Made by a program: the position numbers and the translations under genes. A stretch of DNA of 7,695 nt from Promethearchaeota archaeon (GTDB taxonomy: Archaea; Asgardarchaeota; Lokiarchaeia; Sigyniarchaeales; SOKP01): NCBI GenBank assembly GCA_030612905.1, contig JAUWNA010000084.1:1-7695 (forward strand), read 5' to 3'. Positions 5,114 through 7,695 of this stretch are shown here, piece by piece; position 1 is the first letter of the stretch, and the number at the start of each line of letters is the position of its first letter. The notes under the pieces were generated by a model, which saw only the letters and a list, made by a program, of their open reading frames with translations, did not search any database and was not told the DNA's origin.

Positions 5114-6517
5114 TTAAATAAACTTTGACTTCTTGCTTGTCTTCGCTGTTACTATTATTAAGGCTCCTACTATCATTATACCGAGATAGATAATTGGGAA
5201 TGCATGTATCAATTCGTTGGGCGTTGTTGGTGATGAGGGTGTAACGGGCGGAGAAAATCCGTTAATAGTCATTTCTAAAACATATGGATTTATAAATGTA
5301 TCTACCCACAATAAAAGTCCCGTTAGTTTCTCGTAAATTAAATGCGTCTTCTGCTCAAATCCACCTACCTGTTCGTAACTAATTTTTATTGTTAATTCTG
5401 TCTCATCAATCGTAACTTCACCCGGATTAGCTGCAGCTAAAGCTATTTCTTCTATGAAAGTTGTGTTATCAATTGAAGGTATCATATAACCAGATTGGAG
5501 TCCTCCGAATCCGATTCCCATCTGCAGCGCTGCCTCACGGTTGGATATGTTATTAAGCGAAATAATCGGACCTATTGGGGCGAAATATCCTTTATAGAAA
5601 ACTTCTATATCGAACCAAGCCCTTTTTATATCAGAAGGAAAAACATCCATAGCCCATACTGGTTCTCCTAAGTCTTTAAAGTAATAATCAGTGAAATTTA
5701 TTGTAACCAAACCACCAGGATTAGTAGTCCATGTGTCGATATAATTGAAATCCCAATCGTACCAAAAGGCTGCACCTTCAAACTTTGACACATTATAGAT
5801 GTACAATTTATCGAAATCCAGTGAGAAATTTGTTAAAAACATTTCTAAAGTATAACCTAAAGGATTTGTAATTGGAATCATTTTAGTTCTTGCCCACACT
5901 AACAATCCGCTTTGTTTTTCGTAAACTAATGTGGTATTTTGTGCACCAGAATCTTGTTGAAAGTCGAAAGAGATGAAGCTGTATGTTTCTTCAACGGTAA
6001 TATCTCCTGTCATAAATCCAGTATCTTGTGCTAAAGCTTGTTCCTTAAGTCTTGTTAGATTATTAATAGGAACTAAAAAACCCGACTGAAATGCGTTATA
6101 TCCTAATAACATGTTAAATGCTGCTTCGCCGTTCGATACATTATTAAATGTGTGATTAGAAACCAGCATACCCGCTTGATTTTCTATAAATTCTATATCC
6201 ATATACGACATTGGACTTCCAAATAAGTTGAATGTATCGCTTGGATCTTTGTCGTAAAAACCAGTGAAATTTACAGAGATTTGACCACCATTATTAGTAG
6301 TAGTATTGTACTTCGACGCCCAATTAAATCCAATCCAATTTAAATCACCACCAAATTGAGTAACATTGTAGACATATGTTCCGTTTAGATTGAGAGCTTG
6401 ATAAAATTCTTCTGGGATTTCTTGGTTAGCTCTTACATTTGGGATTGATACTAAAAATATTGCTTGAAATGCTAATGTTAAGGCTAAAATACTTAGGAAT
6501 ATTGGTTTTTTTTTCAT
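5114..6517 (-). CDS. Secreted, C-terminally anchored surface protein of two homologous halves
   Basis: I chose the ATG at 6517, giving 467 residues. An in-frame TTG at 6526 adds three (MIF), but the predicted TATA box puts transcription start close to 6520. Numbering below uses the longer form. Residues 4-33 are a signal peptide (MKKKPIF, a hydrophobic core, then VRA). Two repeats follow, about 48-235 and 240-425. They share YxYNV[TS]xFxG, [IV]xxNFTxxY, NN[VI]SNxEAA, LQSGYMIP/FQSGFLVP, a [TE]ETY/TELT strand and YEKxxGLLxW. A Pro/Ser/Thr linker (427-436) leads to a membrane helix (about 444-461) and a basic tail, KTSKKSKF. Thirteen N-x-S/T sequons suggest heavy N-glycosylation outside the cell. 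I do not recognise a named family. Cotranscription with the DUF4430 gene suggests a ligand-binding or S-layer-associated role in uptake; that is inference. Confidence 0.85.
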   Translation of the reverse strand: MKKKPIFLSILALTLAFQAIFLVSIPNVRANQEIPEEFYQALNLNGTYVYNVTQFGGDLNWIGFNWASKYNTTTNNGGQISVNFTGFYDKDPSDTFNLFGSPMSYMDIEFIENQAGMLVSNHTFNNVSNGEAAFNMLLGYNAFQSGFLVPINNLTRLKEQALAQDTGFMTGDITVEETYSFISFDFQQDSGAQNTTLVYEKQSGLLVWARTKMIPITNPLGYTLEMFLTNFSLDFDKLYIYNVSKFEGAAFWYDWDFNYIDTWTTNPGGLVTINFTDYYFKDLGEPVWAMDVFPSDIKRAWFDIEVFYKGYFAPIGPIISLNNISNREAALQMGIGFGGLQSGYMIPSIDNTTFIEEIALAAANPGEVTIDETELTIKISYEQVGGFEQKTHLIYEKLTGLLLWVDTFINPYVLEMTINGFSPPVTPSSPTTPNELIHAFPIIYLGIMIVGALIIVTAKTSKKSKFI

Positions 6518-6544
6518 AAAAATCAATTTTTTTTTACCTTTTTT

Positions 6545-6553
6545 TTTTATATG
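6545..6553 (-). promoter_or_regulatory. TATA box of the surface protein/DUF4430 operon
   Basis: On the minus strand, CATATAAAA lies 28-36 bases before the ATG at 6517. With the usual spacing of about 25 bases, transcription would start near 6522, giving a nearly leaderless mRNA. That would put the alternative TTG at 6526 at or upstream of the 5' end, so the site favours the ATG as the true start. Confidence 0.45.
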
Positions 6554-6576
6554 TAATTATTATAATTTTAATTACA
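6552..6576. promoter_or_regulatory. TGTAATTA-N9-TAATTACA dyad (candidate operator)
   Basis: Two perfect 8-base inverted arms separated by 9 bases lie immediately upstream of, and slightly overlap, the TATA box of the surface protein/DUF4430 operon, covering the region where TFB binds. The TGTA...TACA ends and 25-base length are typical for a dimeric helix-turn-helix regulator; binding here would block initiation. No regulator gene is visible in the window. The other divergent gene, the ECF component at 7365, shows no obvious second copy. Confidence 0.5.
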
Positions 6577-6955
6577 AAAGTTTAGATTATGGTGTATATA
6601 GTGAAGGGAGATTTTTAAACCTAGGGTAATTTATCCTATTAAAAAAAATATTAGGTGTTAGGAATTCCTACTCCTCTTATATGACAACACTAAAATCTTT
6701 CTGCTCTTTTTAAATATGGACTGAGTTCAATCTTAATATTTCTAAGCTAATTACGTATTTCAAAAGAAATCCCTTAATTTACATATTTTTCTAAAGGTTT
6801 AACTAAGTTAAAATGGTTTATTTACTCTAAATTAAGCAATTTTTTAAAAAAGGAAGAAGATATGGTAATTATATAAGTTTTATTCTATTGTCGTTAATAA
6901 AGAAAACTAATCTTTGTAATTTGATTTAAATTTATTTTAAAAAAAGTAAAAGAAA
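6577..6955. other. AT-rich non-coding stretch, nothing gene-like
   Basis: I see no open frame longer than a few dozen codons with coding character, and no tRNA or rRNA signature. The only marked structure is a 12-base perfect palindrome, TAGGAATTCCTA (6659-6670). It lies inside a looser inverted repeat, TTAG(G)TGTT (6651-6659) and AACACTAA (6686-6693), and could be a regulatory site or a small transcript hairpin. GC content rises slightly around that motif. Confidence 0.4.
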
Positions 6956-7297
6956 ATTAATTTTCATTAATTATTAATTAATTTTCTATTTAAGACCTAT
7001 CCATGATTCCCCCCTTCTACTGTAGATAGAATTGAGCTAGAGTGATTACTTTAAAAGGTTTTATGAAGGATAGCGCTCGAAACAAATAGGTTAGGATTCC
7101 TATAAGCGATCTCAGATTAGAATGGAATTAAGAAGATTTTCGTCAAGATTTCTCTCATTTATTTATTAATAGAGGAATATCTTCAAAAATATTGTTTGGA
7201 TCAACCTAGAATTCAATAAAATCTCCTGTAAACCTTGTAAATTTGAAGATTTAATTTCATAAGATTTTAAATTAATAATTAATTAATGAAATTTAAT
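6956..7297. repeat. Non-coding block bounded by 29-base near-perfect inverted repeats
   Basis: Positions 6956-6984 and 7269-7297 are reverse complements at 26 of 29 bases by my manual alignment. They enclose about 284 bases that are less AT-rich than the ends and carry no credible ORF. TTAA occurs at both outer edges (6957-6960 and 7293-7296). The size and layout fit a miniature inverted-repeat element or a decayed insertion sequence. The repeats are almost pure A/T with a TTAAT period, so chance similarity must be considered. The interior contains ATAGG/CCTAT and CGCT/AGCG pairings around 7073-7108 that could form a small RNA hairpin. No clear target-site duplication or transposase remnant was recognised. 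Confidence 0.35.
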
Positions 7298-7364
7298 ACA
7301 AATAGTTTTGAAATATCTAAACTTTAATAGAATTTTGCCAAACAAAGAAGGAATAAAAGTTAAG

Positions 7365-7695
7365 ATGAGTATTGATTCTGAAGTATCTAAAGAACCTGAA
7401 AAATCTAACATCTCATTTGAGAATAATATTGGAAACGAAGAAATTGAAAGAGTTAATCAATCAGTTTGGTTAGATAAAAAGAGTTTTCGAATTGCGTTAA
7501 TAGGCACATTCTCGGCCTTGGCAGTTGTTTTGGGGTATATGTTGGCGTATATTCCCAACATTGAGATTTTTACCTTGATGATCTTTTTAGCTGGTTTCGT
7601 TATGAACAAAAAGGATGGAGCCATAGTTGGGTTGTTAAGTTCCACCATATTTACTTTTTTTAATCCATTCGGACCTTCGCCGCCACCACTTTTCT
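7365..7695 (+). CDS. ECF transporter S component (3' part cut off by window edge)
   Basis: This is the first 110 codons of a membrane protein running off the right edge; I translated it by hand from the ATG at 7365. Residues 1-40 are a hydrophilic, acidic cytosolic tail. Hydrophobic helices follow at about 42-60 and 68-80, with another at 86-99. FRIALIGTFSALAVVLGY with small residues spaced four apart, IPNIEIFTLMIFLAGFV, GAIVGLLSS and FNPFGPSPPPL are the pattern of archaeal and bacterial ECF S components, the substrate-binding subunits that couple to the EcfT/EcfA energising module for vitamin or cobalt/nickel uptake. The 40-residue tail is longer than usual for the family. Substrate cannot be read from this part. 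It is divergent, across an 850-base gap, from the DUF4430 operon, which hints at a shared vitamin-uptake role. Confidence 0.82.
   Translation, partial: MSIDSEVSKEPEKSNISFENNIGNEEIERVNQSVWLDKKSFRIALIGTFSALAVVLGYMLAYIPNIEIFTLMIFLAGFVMNKKDGAIVGLLSSTIFTFFNPFGPSPPPLF

Noticed and set aside
6952..6965. GAAAATTAATTTTC, a 14-base perfect palindrome
   Set aside because: It is dominated by A and T in low-complexity sequence and forms part of the larger inverted repeat, so I did not list it as a separate regulatory site.
7155..7250. Minus-strand stretch that reads FTRFTGDFIEF, stop, VDPNNIFEDIPLLINK; considered as a transposase remnant
   Set aside because: It is broken by a stop after about 14 codons, has no start, and shows no DDE or other transposase motif; at this length the resemblance is not evidence.
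6518..7364. tRNA (including tRNA-Sec), CRISPR array or SECIS element in the long gap
   Set aside because: No T-loop GGTTCRA motif with matching acceptor arms, no regularly spaced direct repeats and no hairpin with the archaeal SECIS GAA/A internal loop could be found by eye.
7457..7648. 63-codon minus-strand frame
   Set aside because: It is antisense to the ECF S component, whose plus-strand motifs are clear.

Overview
The window is AT-rich, gene-dense archaeal DNA that most likely comes from an Asgard archaeon, probably of the Lokiarchaeia type. This assignment is an inference from gene content. The central gene encodes a selenocysteine-specific elongation factor (SelB). Its GTPase domain reads GHIDSGKTALA and PQSKERGITIDLGF, which as I recall those sequences is closer to eukaryotic eEFSec than to methanogen SelB. 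A Roadblock/LC7 protein follows it in the same operon. Promoters look archaeal: TATA-like boxes sit about 25-35 bases before several starts, some genes may be leaderless, and purine-rich ribosome-binding sites occur mainly inside operons.

Region by region: (1) 1-1131, minus strand: two tandem Nudix hydrolases of the CoA-diphosphatase type; the downstream copy is cut by the window edge. (2) 1206-1517, plus strand, divergent from the Nudix pair: a small basic protein with a CX4C...CX2H metal-binding pattern. (3) 1535-1660, minus: a possible 41-residue single-span membrane protein. (4) 1711-2586, minus: a zinc-ribbon protein with a long charged coiled-coil tail. (5) 2587-2761: a divergent promoter region with a strong 8-1-8 dyad. 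(6) 2762-4670, plus: selB and the Roadblock gene, 10 bases apart, with the ribosome-binding site of the second overlapping the stop codon of the first. (7) 4699-6517, minus: a two-gene operon for envelope proteins. The first gene encodes a secreted, heavily sequon-bearing protein made of two homologous halves with a C-terminal membrane anchor. The second encodes a membrane-anchored DUF4430 (transcobalamin C-terminal-like) protein. A clear TGTAATTA-N9-TAATTACA dyad abuts the operon's TATA box. (8) 6518-7364: about 850 bases without a credible gene, AT-rich, with several palindromes and a roughly 340-base block bounded by a near-perfect 29-base inverted repeat. (9) 7365 to the window end, plus: the start of an ECF transporter S component.

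Functionally the window has two themes. The selB-Roadblock operon implies that the organism reads UGA as selenocysteine, although no selenoprotein, SECIS element or tRNA-Sec was recognised here. The divergent DUF4430/duplicated-surface-protein operon and the ECF S component suggest a vitamin (possibly cobamide) capture and uptake locus. That second reading is an inference from family membership and adjacency.
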